From DAINRZ01 sp964634885 (GTDB taxonomy: Bacteria > Bacteroidota > Ignavibacteria > Kapaibacteriales > UBA2268), in contig CAZWLN010000011.1 of assembly GCA_964634885.1 (NCBI GenBank), positions 1-64,000 of the forward strand: a stretch of 64,000 nucleotides of DNA, written 5' to 3'. Positions 35,248 to 43,399 of the stretch are shown here, one piece after another. The translations under genes were made by a program, and so were the position numbers. How positions within the stretch are numbered: position 1 is the first letter of the stretch; every line of letters starts with the position of its first letter. Under the pieces are notes generated by a model. It had not been told where the DNA came from. It did no database searches and saw nothing but the letters and a program-made list of their open reading frames with translations.

Positions 35248-35808
35248 TCACACATTGTTTATTCCGTGCCTTCTTTGGTTGCTCATCTTTTTGAAAAAAG
35301 TAGGGGTTAAACCGGTTACTTTCTTGAATTGATTGGATAGATGCTGGACGCTGCTGTAATGGAGCTTCCAGGCGATCTCCGAGAGATTGAGCTCGTTGTA
35401 AACCAACAATTCTTTTACGCGTTCGATTTTGTGGCGGATAATAAATTGCTCAATGGTTGTACCGTGGACTTCCGAGAACAGATTGGAAATATATGTATAA
35501 TCGTAATTCAGTTTTTCGCTTAGATACTGGGAAAAGTTGATTTTCAATTCATCATCCGAATAATGAATAAGCTCGATGATTATGCTTTTTATCTTTTCGA
35601 TCAACTGCGATCTCTTATCTACAAGCAATTCGAGGCCCGTTTTCCTTAGGTTCTTGTCGAGTTGCTCCAGTTGTTCAGACGATATGCTTCCGACAACGTT
35701 TACTTCGCCCAGTTCGAGGTTGTTGTATTGAATCCCGATCTTTTCGAGTTCCGATTGCAACACCATCTTACAGCGAATGCAAACCATATTTTTAATGAAT
35801 ATTTTCAT
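35248..35808 (-). CDS. AraC-family regulator with an HMA-like N-terminal domain
   Basis: The 186-residue protein has an N-terminal ferredoxin-like/HMA-type segment (about 1-70) beginning MKIFIKNMVCIRCKMVLQSE, with the CxxC metal-binding pair at Cys10 and Cys13. The C-terminal 80 residues form an AraC helix-turn-helix domain (YISNLFSEVHGTTIEQFI and IAWKLHYSSVQHLSNQFKKV). This fusion recurs in Bacteroidetes and suggests metal or thiol sensing by a transcription factor, but no ligand is proved. A start 21 bases upstream (35829) is possible; the internal M8 gives the usual HMA start. Confidence 0.88.
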   Translation of the reverse strand: MKIFIKNMVCIRCKMVLQSELEKIGIQYNNLELGEVNVVGSISSEQLEQLDKNLRKTGLELLVDKRSQLIEKIKSIIIELIHYSDDELKINFSQYLSEKLNYDYTYISNLFSEVHGTTIEQFIIRHKIERVKELLVYNELNLSEIAWKLHYSSVQHLSNQFKKVTGLTPTFFKKMSNQRRHGINNV

Positions 35809-35829
35809 AATATCAGTCCAATTTATCAA

Positions 35830-36103
35830 AATTCAACTTAATCTACAAAATTATTTCTTAATAATAAAATTACTATCCCTTGTTATTCCTCGTTTTATAT
35901 GAGTCATGCCGTTTTTTCAGAGAACCTGTTTTTTCCGACAATGAATGAAGTATGTCTGAAAAATTGTAAGGAAATCGAAATGAATTCTTTATACTCCTTC
36001 AAATGATTGCCGGTGGCGAATATATATGGAAACTTTCGAAGGCCGGGGAAACAAAAAGATTATTAATTTTGTTGTAATAAGGGTTAAATCAAATTGAAAA
36101 ATT
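35830..36103. other. Divergent intergenic region
   Basis: No gene is seen. TAATTTTG at 36064-36071 matches the Bacteroidetes -7 consensus ahead of the DUF3820 gene, but no TTTG is placed 19 bases further upstream, so the promoter is uncertain. Confidence 0.4.
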
Positions 36104-36355
36104 ATGAATGATAAAGAAAACAGTTTAGCGTCCCCCGATGCACACATACTCTTAGAGTTAGTGAAAACATCAATGCCTTACGGCAGGTATGCAGGTACCG
36201 TCCTGTGCGACCTGCCCGTCTCATACCTCGAATGGTTCGAGCGCACAGGGTTTCCCGAGGGCAGGCTGGGAATGCTGCTACGGACGATGTTCGAGATAAA
36301 GATTAACGGGCTGGACTACCTTCTGCAACCTCTCAAGAGGAGGTCTTTCAGTTGA
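36104..36355 (+). CDS. DUF3820 family protein
   Basis: The 83-residue protein matches the small DUF3820 family. It has MPYGRYAGTVLCDLPVSYLEWF (two parts of the family signature), then RTGFPEGRLGMLLRTMFEIK and NGLDYLLQPLK. The family has been described as 'putative quorum-sensing-regulated virulence factor'-like, but its function is not settled. The next gene overlaps its stop codon, so both are probably translated from one transcript. Confidence 0.85.
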   Translation: MNDKENSLASPDAHILLELVKTSMPYGRYAGTVLCDLPVSYLEWFERTGFPEGRLGMLLRTMFEIKINGLDYLLQPLKRRSFS

Positions 36356-36831
36356 AACCTGCTACCATCAACGAACTGAAGAATGAACTCAAAAACGCCA
36401 AACCGGCCAAAGTGCTGGAAATGTGCCTACGGCTGGCAAGACACAAAAAAGAGAACAAGGAACTCCTCACTTACCTCATCTTCGAAGCCGACGACGAAGT
36501 CAACTATGTCAACTCGGTGAAAGAAGAAACCGACGGCCTGTTCGAATCCATGAACCGCAGCAGCCAGTACCTGGCAACTAAGTCTGTCAGGAAAATCCTC
36601 AGGAACATCAATAAATACATACGGTTTTCAGGCTCGAAGCAGACCGAAACAGAACTGCTGCTATATTTCTGCCGCTGCCTCAAAGACTCGGGCATTGAAA
36701 TGAAGCCGGGAAGCGCCCTCTCCAATATCTATTACAGGCAGAAAGAGAAGATATACAAAGCCGTCGGCTCTCTGCACGAGGACCTGCAATGCGACTACAC
36801 TGCCGAAATGGAGAAATTGGAAGAATCTTAA
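36352..36831 (+). CDS. Conserved helical protein of unknown function, TTG start
   Basis: The 159-residue, highly charged, probably all-helical protein begins KPATINELKNELKNAKPAKV. It has long heptad-like stretches such as RLARHKKENKELLTYLIF and KSVRKILRNINKYIRF. It has no signal peptide, membrane span or catalytic motif I recognise. The TTG at 36352 overlaps the DUF3820 stop (36353-36355). It has an ideal AGGAGG about 8 bases upstream, whereas the first ATG would remove 23 residues of the helical start, so TTG is preferred. A role with DUF3820 is inferred from coupling only. Confidence 0.75.
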   Translation: MKPATINELKNELKNAKPAKVLEMCLRLARHKKENKELLTYLIFEADDEVNYVNSVKEETDGLFESMNRSSQYLATKSVRKILRNINKYIRFSGSKQTETELLLYFCRCLKDSGIEMKPGSALSNIYYRQKEKIYKAVGSLHEDLQCDYTAEMEKLEES

Positions 36832-36837
36832 ACGCCT

Positions 36838-38226
36838 TTATTCGAAAAAGAAATCCACACCTGCGAACTTCAGTACGAAGGGATCTGTCCTGATCGCTCC
36901 CCTGCTGATACGCGATTTCAGTATCAGCCCCTCCATGGAGGTACAGCGGCTGAGAGCGACATAGACCTGGCCGGGTGAGAAAGAGCCGCTCAGGTCGGCT
37001 ATTACATTCTCAAACGTCAGGCCCTGGCTTTTGTGTACGGTAATGGCCCAGGCCAGCTTGAGGGGGTACTGGACGAATTCGCCGATGGTCTCCTCTTCGA
37101 TCTTGCTTTCTTTGCTGTTCCATGTGTACTTTACGTTCTCCCAAGTATGCTCCTTCAGTTCTATCTCGTCGCCTTCAGCAGTTTCAACCACGATCATGTC
37201 TTCTTCGATTCTCTTCACAATGCCGATTTTGCCGTTAAAGAACTGCCGGTAGAGGTCGTTCCTGATGAACATCACCTGTGCTCCTACTTTCAGCTGCAGC
37301 GTTTCATCGGTAGGGAACATCGAATCCGGGAAGCTGCCGCTGGTCAAGGCCTTGAAGGATTTCAGCGGAGACGGCAGTTCTTCCAGTTTCCTGCGGTTAA
37401 TATCATCGACGATGCGGTTGTGTGTGGCTAATACAATGTAGTTATGGTTCCTGTCCGTGTCGGTTAAAGGGACGAAGCGGCTGTTCAGCAGTTCCATGTC
37501 TTCGGCGCCAACCTGGTTGACGCGAATCTTGTTCAACAGGTCGATGAACTGCCTGTCGCTCTGCCTGTATATTTTCTGAAGCTCGATGTACCGGGGCGGG
37601 TTGTCCCTCAGGACAAGGGAACTGAAGAAGAACGGGGTTTCGTAATGCTCTTTCATAATCTCCCACTGGTCGTTCTGTGCAATCGGGGGCAGTTGGAATG
37701 CGTCGCCAATCAGTATGACCTGCACACCGCCAAACGGGAGATACTCCCGCTCCCTGAAAATCCGGAGCAGCCTGTCAACGACATCGAGCAGGTCGCATCG
37801 TACCATGGAGATTTCGTCGATGATCAGCAGTTCCATTTCCGCGATGACCTTCTTCTGCTTCTTCTTGTATTTGAAAATGTCGAACACGGTGCTTTTGTCT
37901 TCGCTGTCGGGGTCGGGCCTGACCCTGAACCGGCTGTCACCGGGAACGAAAACGCTGGGGGGTATCCTGAAGAATGAGTGGATTGTCTGTCCGCCGGCGT
38001 TCAGTGCGGCGACGCCTGTCGGAGCAAGAACCACAGTCTTTTTTTTCGTATGATATTTAATATACTTCAGGAAGGTGGTTTTCCCCGAGCCGGCTTTACC
38101 TGTAAGGTAGATCAGCGGGGCGCCGTTGTTGACAAGCCTGACGGCCTGGTTGAACTCCTCGTTGCCGTCGTCCAGTTCGATATTGTCGATTACCATCGCC
38201 ATATTTTCAGTACCGATAACATACAT
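36838..38226 (-). CDS. Pif1-like helicase (AAA/UvrD-like ATP-dependent DNA helicase)
   Basis: The roughly 462-residue protein has superfamily 1B helicase motifs: Walker A GKAGSGKTTFL, then LAPTGVAALNAGGQTIHSFF, DEISMVRCDLLD (Walker B) and GDAFQLPPI. C-terminal features are TVHKSQGLTFENVIADLSG and VYVALSRCTSMEGL. This is the Pif1/RecD2-type arrangement. It probably unwinds DNA in the cytoplasm; bacterial Pif1-like proteins have been tied to replication-fork and G-quadruplex processing. The reading frame extends upstream to 38310, but the segment before codon 29 is hydrophobic and unlike family starts. The start at 38226 is a judgement; 38202 is also possible. Confidence 0.88.
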   Translation of the reverse strand: MYVIGTENMAMVIDNIELDDGNEEFNQAVRLVNNGAPLIYLTGKAGSGKTTFLKYIKYHTKKKTVVLAPTGVAALNAGGQTIHSFFRIPPSVFVPGDSRFRVRPDPDSEDKSTVFDIFKYKKKQKKVIAEMELLIIDEISMVRCDLLDVVDRLLRIFREREYLPFGGVQVILIGDAFQLPPIAQNDQWEIMKEHYETPFFFSSLVLRDNPPRYIELQKIYRQSDRQFIDLLNKIRVNQVGAEDMELLNSRFVPLTDTDRNHNYIVLATHNRIVDDINRRKLEELPSPLKSFKALTSGSFPDSMFPTDETLQLKVGAQVMFIRNDLYRQFFNGKIGIVKRIEEDMIVVETAEGDEIELKEHTWENVKYTWNSKESKIEEETIGEFVQYPLKLAWAITVHKSQGLTFENVIADLSGSFSPGQVYVALSRCTSMEGLILKSRISRGAIRTDPFVLKFAGVDFFFE

Positions 38227-38325
38227 TAATGAAATATCATTATTACAAAAATAGGGAAAAAACAGACAGATGGGATGGTTTATTATGAAATCGCATTTTA
38301 GGTCGATCATGATTGCGAAGTAATT

Positions 38326-38967
38326 TCAGGCAGTGGCTTTCTTCCTGTTCCTGATGAAGGTGAAAAGCTTGAAAGCTCCGAACAACACAAGTAAAGACAC
38401 GACAACGACGGTTGTAATCGTGCCGTACGATTCCATGAAGTCATTGACTTTCTGCCAGTTCTTACCGAAAAGGTTGCCGGAGTAGATCAGTATCAGGTTC
38501 CAGACAGCGGCGCTGATGAAACTGAGGACTATTGTGAGCTTAAGATTGATTTTCGAAATTCCTGCGAAGAAAGAGATAACAGCACGTGTGCCGGGAAGAA
38601 ACCTGTTGATGACAATCAGTGCATAGCCCCAGCGTAGAAACCACTTTCGGGGCTTGGCCAGGCTCTCCTCGTTGATGAACTTGAACCTTCTCGAAGCAAT
38701 TATTTTATTGCCGAGTACAGCCCCCAGCCAGTACATGACGATGAACCCGAGGGTTGAGCCGACTGTCGAAGCAATCAGCAGTTCCGGCAGGCCCACTTTA
38801 CCCAGGCCTACGAGTGAACCCATCATTACCAGAAGGCTGTCGCAGGGCGACGGCGGAAAAAGGTTCTCAATCAGTGTGACGGAAAAAGCCAGCAGCAATA
38901 TCCACAGGACCGGAATATCTGTGTTTTGCAAGGTCTCGGCTATGGTTTTTACTACGTCTTCAAACAT
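38326..38967 (-). CDS. DedA family membrane protein (VTT domain)
   Basis: The 213-residue inner-membrane protein has the DedA/VTT pattern. It has several spans, FPPSPCDSLLVMMGSLVG (E/F-P-P-S-P motif), the STVGSTLGFIVMYWLG helix, and the FLPGTRAVISFFAG loop typical of DedA. The family handles undecaprenyl phosphate or phosphatidylethanolamine transport and membrane homeostasis. It is upstream of the Pif1-like gene on the same strand (about 99 bp). Confidence 0.92.
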   Translation of the reverse strand: MFEDVVKTIAETLQNTDIPVLWILLLAFSVTLIENLFPPSPCDSLLVMMGSLVGLGKVGLPELLIASTVGSTLGFIVMYWLGAVLGNKIIASRRFKFINEESLAKPRKWFLRWGYALIVINRFLPGTRAVISFFAGISKINLKLTIVLSFISAAVWNLILIYSGNLFGKNWQKVNDFMESYGTITTVVVVSLLVLFGAFKLFTFIRNRKKATA

Positions 38968-39246
38968 TCAGTTCCAATTATAAAGTAAGCAATTTTAATT
39001 AAATGATAAATGTTACAATAAAAAATGCAAGATAGTAAAAACTGAAAGACTAACAGATGATAAAAAAAACACGGAAAAATTAAAAAAAAATCACATTACT
39101 TTACCCCTGGTGCTATCATGAATGAAAAAAATATCGTATCTTAGAAAAAAAACTGTTGAAATACTTAATTTATTTGGGAAAATGACCGAAAATAAATTGA
39201 GAAATTGGTTTAGGAATACTTTTGAAATAACGGAATTGAGCAAAAA
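38968..39246. other. Intergenic region before the chemotaxis operon
   Basis: This is an AT-rich gap with several A-runs between the divergent DedA and HEAT genes. I see no gene and no convincing promoter pair. Confidence 0.4.
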
Positions 39247-40611
39247 ATGGAAAAAAGCGAATTAATCGTAAACCTGAAAAGTGGAACAAATCCGGAAACA
39301 AGATGGGAAGCAGCAGCCGAACTGGGCGCACTCGGCGCCTATGACGACGAGGTGCTGGAAGCGTTGGCACAGGGATTATTAGACATAGATTCCGGTGTGA
39401 AGGATATTTGTGCCCGCACCCTGTCCGAAATCCCCAAGGAATACGGCAGGCCGGCTTCCAGGTTCATTGCTCCGCTCATCAGCAACAAAAGCATCGAGAT
39501 CCGTAACCTGTCAAGCGACATACTGATTAAGATAGGCGCCGCCGCCAATGAATTCATGATACCCTTTTTCAGCGACCCTGACTACCAGGTACGCCAGTTT
39601 GCCTGCGACGTAGTAGGCAGGATTGCCGATCCCAGCGGCCTGGAGAGTGTTTACACACTTTTGGACGACAGTAACCCGAATGTTATCAATTCCGCAATCG
39701 AAGCCATCGGTAACATCCGCTCCGAAAGCTCTTTCGAAGTGCTGGCTTCCCTGTACGGAAGAGTCGAAGACCTGAAGCCGGGCCTGATGGAAGCCATCGG
39801 CAAAATCGGCAGTACCGAGTCTGAGGATTTTCTCATCGACAAGCTGAAGAACGAAGAAGATGTATTCATGCAAACAGCCGCAATCGACGCCCTGGCATTC
39901 TGCGGTAAAGACATAGGCCTCTGCAATCACCTGCTCGACGAACTCGGCAGCACTCCCGCCGAGCTTCAGCCAATCCTTCTTAAAACTATATTTGCAATCG
40001 CTTCGAGGAATGACCTGGAGATCGAACTTCCGCCGGACTTACGCCATGTAGCAGTCAAGGCGCTGTTCGACGACGACAACGACATTGTCGGCGCGGGCCT
40101 GATTGCCCTTGGCTTCACATACAACACTTCGGATGTCCCCGGCCTCGTCAACGTCGTGCTCAAAAACGGGCCCGACATGCAACAGCACATCCTGGCCGTA
40201 CTGCTCACATACTCTGACACGACAGCCATCAGGGAGTTCTTCGATGTTTACTTCATGAACTCCTCATTCGACGAGGACCTGTCTGAGTTTCTTTCGTACA
40301 TAAAAATTGTCTGGGAAGACGTACCTGAAGAAAATGCGCATGCAACAATAGAAACCATATTAGACATCAGCTACACATCCCCCCGGGCCAACAAACTTGA
40401 TATTACAGAAATAATGCTACAGCTCAATCCTGAAATTGTTTTCAATAAATTGAGGCACTACCTTGAAGAAGAACCGGAACTTACAGGGGAAGTACTTGAC
40501 ATCGTTGCAGGGTTAAGGCTCGACGAATTTAGAAATGATATTGAAATAATTGCCGGGTCAGACTCAGCGTTCAGCGAAAAAGCAGCCGAAACCCTTGAAT
40601 ATTTAAATTGA
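39247..40611 (+). CDS. HEAT-repeat protein, first gene of the chemotaxis operon
   Basis: The 454-residue protein is built of repeating helix pairs of the PBS-lyase/HEAT type. Examples are ETRWEAAAELGALGAYDDE, KSIEIRNLSSDILIKIG, DYQVRQFACDVVGRIA and NPNVINSAIEAIGNIRSESS. There is no signal peptide or membrane span. It is probably a cytoplasmic scaffold for protein-protein contacts. Its place at the head of cheR-cheY-cheY-cheZ-cheA with only 24 bp to cheR suggests a role in the chemosensory complex; that role is inferred. Confidence 0.88.
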   Translation: MEKSELIVNLKSGTNPETRWEAAAELGALGAYDDEVLEALAQGLLDIDSGVKDICARTLSEIPKEYGRPASRFIAPLISNKSIEIRNLSSDILIKIGAAANEFMIPFFSDPDYQVRQFACDVVGRIADPSGLESVYTLLDDSNPNVINSAIEAIGNIRSESSFEVLASLYGRVEDLKPGLMEAIGKIGSTESEDFLIDKLKNEEDVFMQTAAIDALAFCGKDIGLCNHLLDELGSTPAELQPILLKTIFAIASRNDLEIELPPDLRHVAVKALFDDDNDIVGAGLIALGFTYNTSDVPGLVNVVLKNGPDMQQHILAVLLTYSDTTAIREFFDVYFMNSSFDEDLSEFLSYIKIVWEDVPEENAHATIETILDISYTSPRANKLDITEIMLQLNPEIVFNKLRHYLEEEPELTGEVLDIVAGLRLDEFRNDIEIIAGSDSAFSEKAAETLEYLN

Positions 40612-40635
40612 CATTAATGGAATATGAGATAATTT

Positions 40636-41556
40636 ATGAGTTCAGAGCTATTCAAATTTAAACTGGGAAAACCCAAGACAGAGGCCGGCACAGACAGTCC
40701 ACCCATACAGCCTTTGCAGAAGACCCTGTCGATGAGCGATGAGACTTTCAACAACCTGAGAGATGTAATATATAAGATCAGCGGCATCTATTACACAACC
40801 AGTAAAAAGTACCTCCTCGAAGGCAGGATCGGCAAACGTGTCCAGGCAAAGAATTTCAAGAGCTTTGAAGAATATGTGGAATACCTGAAATCTCCCTATA
40901 ACAAAGACGAACTGAAACCGCTGTACGACGCAATTACTATCAACGAAACGTACTTCTTTCGGGCAGAACAGCAATTCGAAGCTTTCGAGAAAATTATTGT
41001 CCCTGAAATCCTCAAGGAAAAAGGCAATTCCGTAATGCCCATCTTCAGGATATGGAGCGCAGCTTCGTCCACCGGCGAAGAAGCGTACACACTGGCCATC
41101 CTTGTCCTTGAGAGGCTGAAACCCATGTTCCCGAACGTAACGTTCCAGATACTGGCAAGCGACATTAACGAAAGTGTAATCGAATCCGCAAGGGCCGGCG
41201 TTTACAAGGAGTATTCAATCAGGAACATTCCTCCGCTCTATCTTGACAAGTATTTTACTAAACAGGCCAATACATATGTACTGAGCGACCAGGTCAAGAG
41301 AATGGTCAAATTCATGAACGTCAACCTTTACGATTCTAACCAGATGAGGATGATCACCCAATGCGACGTCATTTTCTGTTGCAATGTGCTGATATATTTT
41401 GACATCCCGTCCAAGCAAAAAGTTGTTTCTATGCTTTATAATTCTTTAAATAAAGGCGGCTACCTGTTCATCGGCTATTCCGAGTCCCTGCACGGCATAT
41501 CCAAAGCTTTTAAACTGGTTCACCTGCCCAAAGCCATGGCTTATAAAAAAGAATAA
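40636..41556 (+). CDS. cheR: Chemotaxis protein methyltransferase CheR
   Basis: CheR methylates glutamates of chemoreceptors using S-adenosylmethionine. The 306-residue protein has a helical N-domain with a 35-residue extension. The catalytic core has FRIWSAASSTGEEAYTLAIL (SAM-binding GE motif), the DINESVIESARAGVY loop and the late VIFCCNVLIYFDI segment, where the usual CRN is CCN. No CheB methylesterase is present nearby to reverse the reaction. The gene follows the HEAT gene by 24 bp. Confidence 0.93.
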   Translation: MSSELFKFKLGKPKTEAGTDSPPIQPLQKTLSMSDETFNNLRDVIYKISGIYYTTSKKYLLEGRIGKRVQAKNFKSFEEYVEYLKSPYNKDELKPLYDAITINETYFFRAEQQFEAFEKIIVPEILKEKGNSVMPIFRIWSAASSTGEEAYTLAILVLERLKPMFPNVTFQILASDINESVIESARAGVYKEYSIRNIPPLYLDKYFTKQANTYVLSDQVKRMVKFMNVNLYDSNQMRMITQCDVIFCCNVLIYFDIPSKQKVVSMLYNSLNKGGYLFIGYSESLHGISKAFKLVHLPKAMAYKKE

Positions 41557-41586
41557 ATTGATAATTAATATATATTGAGTTTTATA

Positions 41587-41952
41587 ATGGAAAAGACAAT
41601 TTTAGTAGCTGAGGATTCTGCCTCAATCAGGAAATTCGTTACAATGGCATTGAAAATCATGGGATTCAAGGTTATTGCAACCGAGGACGGCATGGAAGCA
41701 TTGGAGAAATTGCCCGGCCAGAAAGTGGATCTGTTGATTACGGATTTGAATATGCCGAACATAGATGGATTTAAACTAATTAACTCTGTCCGCAGCAATC
41801 CGGATTATATCGAATTGCCAATTATCATCCTTTCTTCTCTTGCCAAGGATGAAGACGTACAGCAAGGACTCGCTGCAGGAGCAAACTCATATTTAATAAA
41901 ACCTTTCAATACGAAAAGGATTCAATATGAGGTTTCAAAATATTTGGGTTAG
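41587..41952 (+). CDS. Response regulator, CheY-like (first copy)
   Basis: This is a single receiver domain of 121 residues. The acidic pair is at 9-10 (VAEDSA), the phospho-acceptor Asp is Asp53 (LLITDLNMPNIDG), and the late Lys lies in YLIKPFN. It lacks an output domain, so it acts by binding partners, probably the motor or CheZ. The frame contains a TTG at 41575, but the ATG at 41587 starts the conserved KTILVAED strand. It is less like E. coli CheY than the second copy. Confidence 0.93.
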   Translation: MEKTILVAEDSASIRKFVTMALKIMGFKVIATEDGMEALEKLPGQKVDLLITDLNMPNIDGFKLINSVRSNPDYIELPIIILSSLAKDEDVQQGLAAGANSYLIKPFNTKRIQYEVSKYLG

Positions 41953-41987
41953 AAAGATATTATTAAAAACTAATTATAAGGATGATT

Positions 41988-42374
41988 ATGCGTTTTTTAG
42001 TAGTTGACGATTCACCGACCATGCGCCGAATTGTCATTAATGCCCTTAAGGTCTTCGGCATAGAGGATGTGGTTCAGGCAGAAGACGGGCAGGATGGCTT
42101 AAACAAATTAAAATCAGAAAAAATTGATTTTGTCATCACTGACTGGAATATGCCGAATATGACCGGACTGGAACTGATCAAAGCCATCAGGACCGACGAC
42201 GAACTTAAAAACATCCCTATTCTCATGGTTACTACCCGCGGCTTGAAACAGGACATCGTCGAAGCTCTGAAAGCCAAAGCCAACAACTATGTTGTAAAAC
42301 CTTTCACGCCACAGGTGTTAAAAGAAAAGATTGCAGCTGTCCTTAAAGCTGTCCAAGGTGAAAGCAGTATATAA
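41988..42374 (+). CDS. cheY: Chemotaxis response regulator CheY
   Basis: The 128-residue receiver has Asp52 in FVITDWNMPNMTG, a segment characteristic of CheY, and the acidic pair Asp7-Asp8 (FLVVDDSP). LMVTTRGLKQDIVEALKAKA and the late NYVVKPFTPQVL with Lys complete the domain. It should accept phosphate from CheA and bind the flagellar switch or a CheZ-like partner. The ATG at 41988 follows AAGGA by five bases and is preferred over the ATG at 41982. Confidence 0.93.
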   Translation: MRFLVVDDSPTMRRIVINALKVFGIEDVVQAEDGQDGLNKLKSEKIDFVITDWNMPNMTGLELIKAIRTDDELKNIPILMVTTRGLKQDIVEALKAKANNYVVKPFTPQVLKEKIAAVLKAVQGESSI

Positions 42375-42400
42375 AATACCCTATTTGGAGATATAAAACT

Positions 42401-43360
42401 ATGAATGACAATGATATTAACACTCTTTTGAGAAAAGCCGACGAACTGAAAGCTTTATTCGTTTTGGGCCAAAGAGTTATTCCCTTCCTCGAAGAACTTT
42501 TCATCTTTGTTAAAGACATTAAACCAATGCTCGATGAGATTACCGTATCCATCCATGAAAACCTGAAGAAAATGCCCAATGCCTCAAAACAGTTGTCAAA
42601 AGTTACCGAAGCTACTGAAAACGCCACCAATGAAATTATGGACATCGTTGACGGGGTCATTTACAAGACCGACATCATCAGCGCTAACCTGAAAAAAATC
42701 GAGAAAATGTCCAACGAAAAGTCTTCTTCACCGCTGAAAATTCTGGACCTTATACTACAAGCCCTCAAAAATGACGAAGATATACAGGAATTGCTTCCTA
42801 AACTTTCCAAACAAGTGAAAGACATCAAATCGGAAAAATCACCGGAATTCAAAACCATAATCAAAGAAACTACAAATATGGTTGAGAGCATTCAAAACGA
42901 TTCCAGTTCCATCATGATGTCGCTACAGGTTCAGGACATTACTTCTCAGCAGATCGCTGCCGTTAACCACCTCCTCGACACCATCCAGGACAAGCTTAAT
43001 ACCATTATGAAACGGTTCCAGAGCACTGAAATCAGCGATTTGATGGAACAAAAACCTTCATACAACGAACGAACCAATGTCTCGAAAATGCACAGGACTA
43101 TTGCCTTCGATCCGGAAGCTGTCGATTCGATCAGCTTCAAAGACACCAGACAGATGGAGGTGGACGAAACAATTAAAGAACACAACAAAGGAAGAGCCGA
43201 CACGGACATGATGAACCTGGAAGCTTCACTGGAAGACATAGACGCTCTGTTCGCCGGAAAAGCCGACAGCACCGACGTAAAAGAACAGAATGCAGACGTA
43301 AAAGAACAGGATGCAGACGAAACTGTCTCCCAGGATGACATCGATGCCATGTTCAGCTAA
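42401..43360 (+). CDS. cheZ: CheZ-type phosphatase with FliM-like acidic tail motifs
   Basis: The 319-residue all-helical protein matches CheZ. It has NATNEIMDIVDGVI in the first long helix, and IMMSLQVQDITSQQIAAV in the second places Asp179 and Gln183 in the QD.T.Q catalytic pattern of CheZ. CheZ removes phosphate from CheY-P. The C-terminal tail is acidic and holds two motifs, LEDIDALF (277-284) and SQDDIDAMF (310-318). They resemble the FliM N-terminal CheY-binding peptide and are probable CheY docking sites. The family assignment is good; the docking role is inferred. Confidence 0.8.
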   Translation: MNDNDINTLLRKADELKALFVLGQRVIPFLEELFIFVKDIKPMLDEITVSIHENLKKMPNASKQLSKVTEATENATNEIMDIVDGVIYKTDIISANLKKIEKMSNEKSSSPLKILDLILQALKNDEDIQELLPKLSKQVKDIKSEKSPEFKTIIKETTNMVESIQNDSSSIMMSLQVQDITSQQIAAVNHLLDTIQDKLNTIMKRFQSTEISDLMEQKPSYNERTNVSKMHRTIAFDPEAVDSISFKDTRQMEVDETIKEHNKGRADTDMMNLEASLEDIDALFAGKADSTDVKEQNADVKEQDADETVSQDDIDAMFS

Positions 43361-43399
43361 TTAAAAACGGGAATTTAGGAGAAATAATAAAGGATTATC

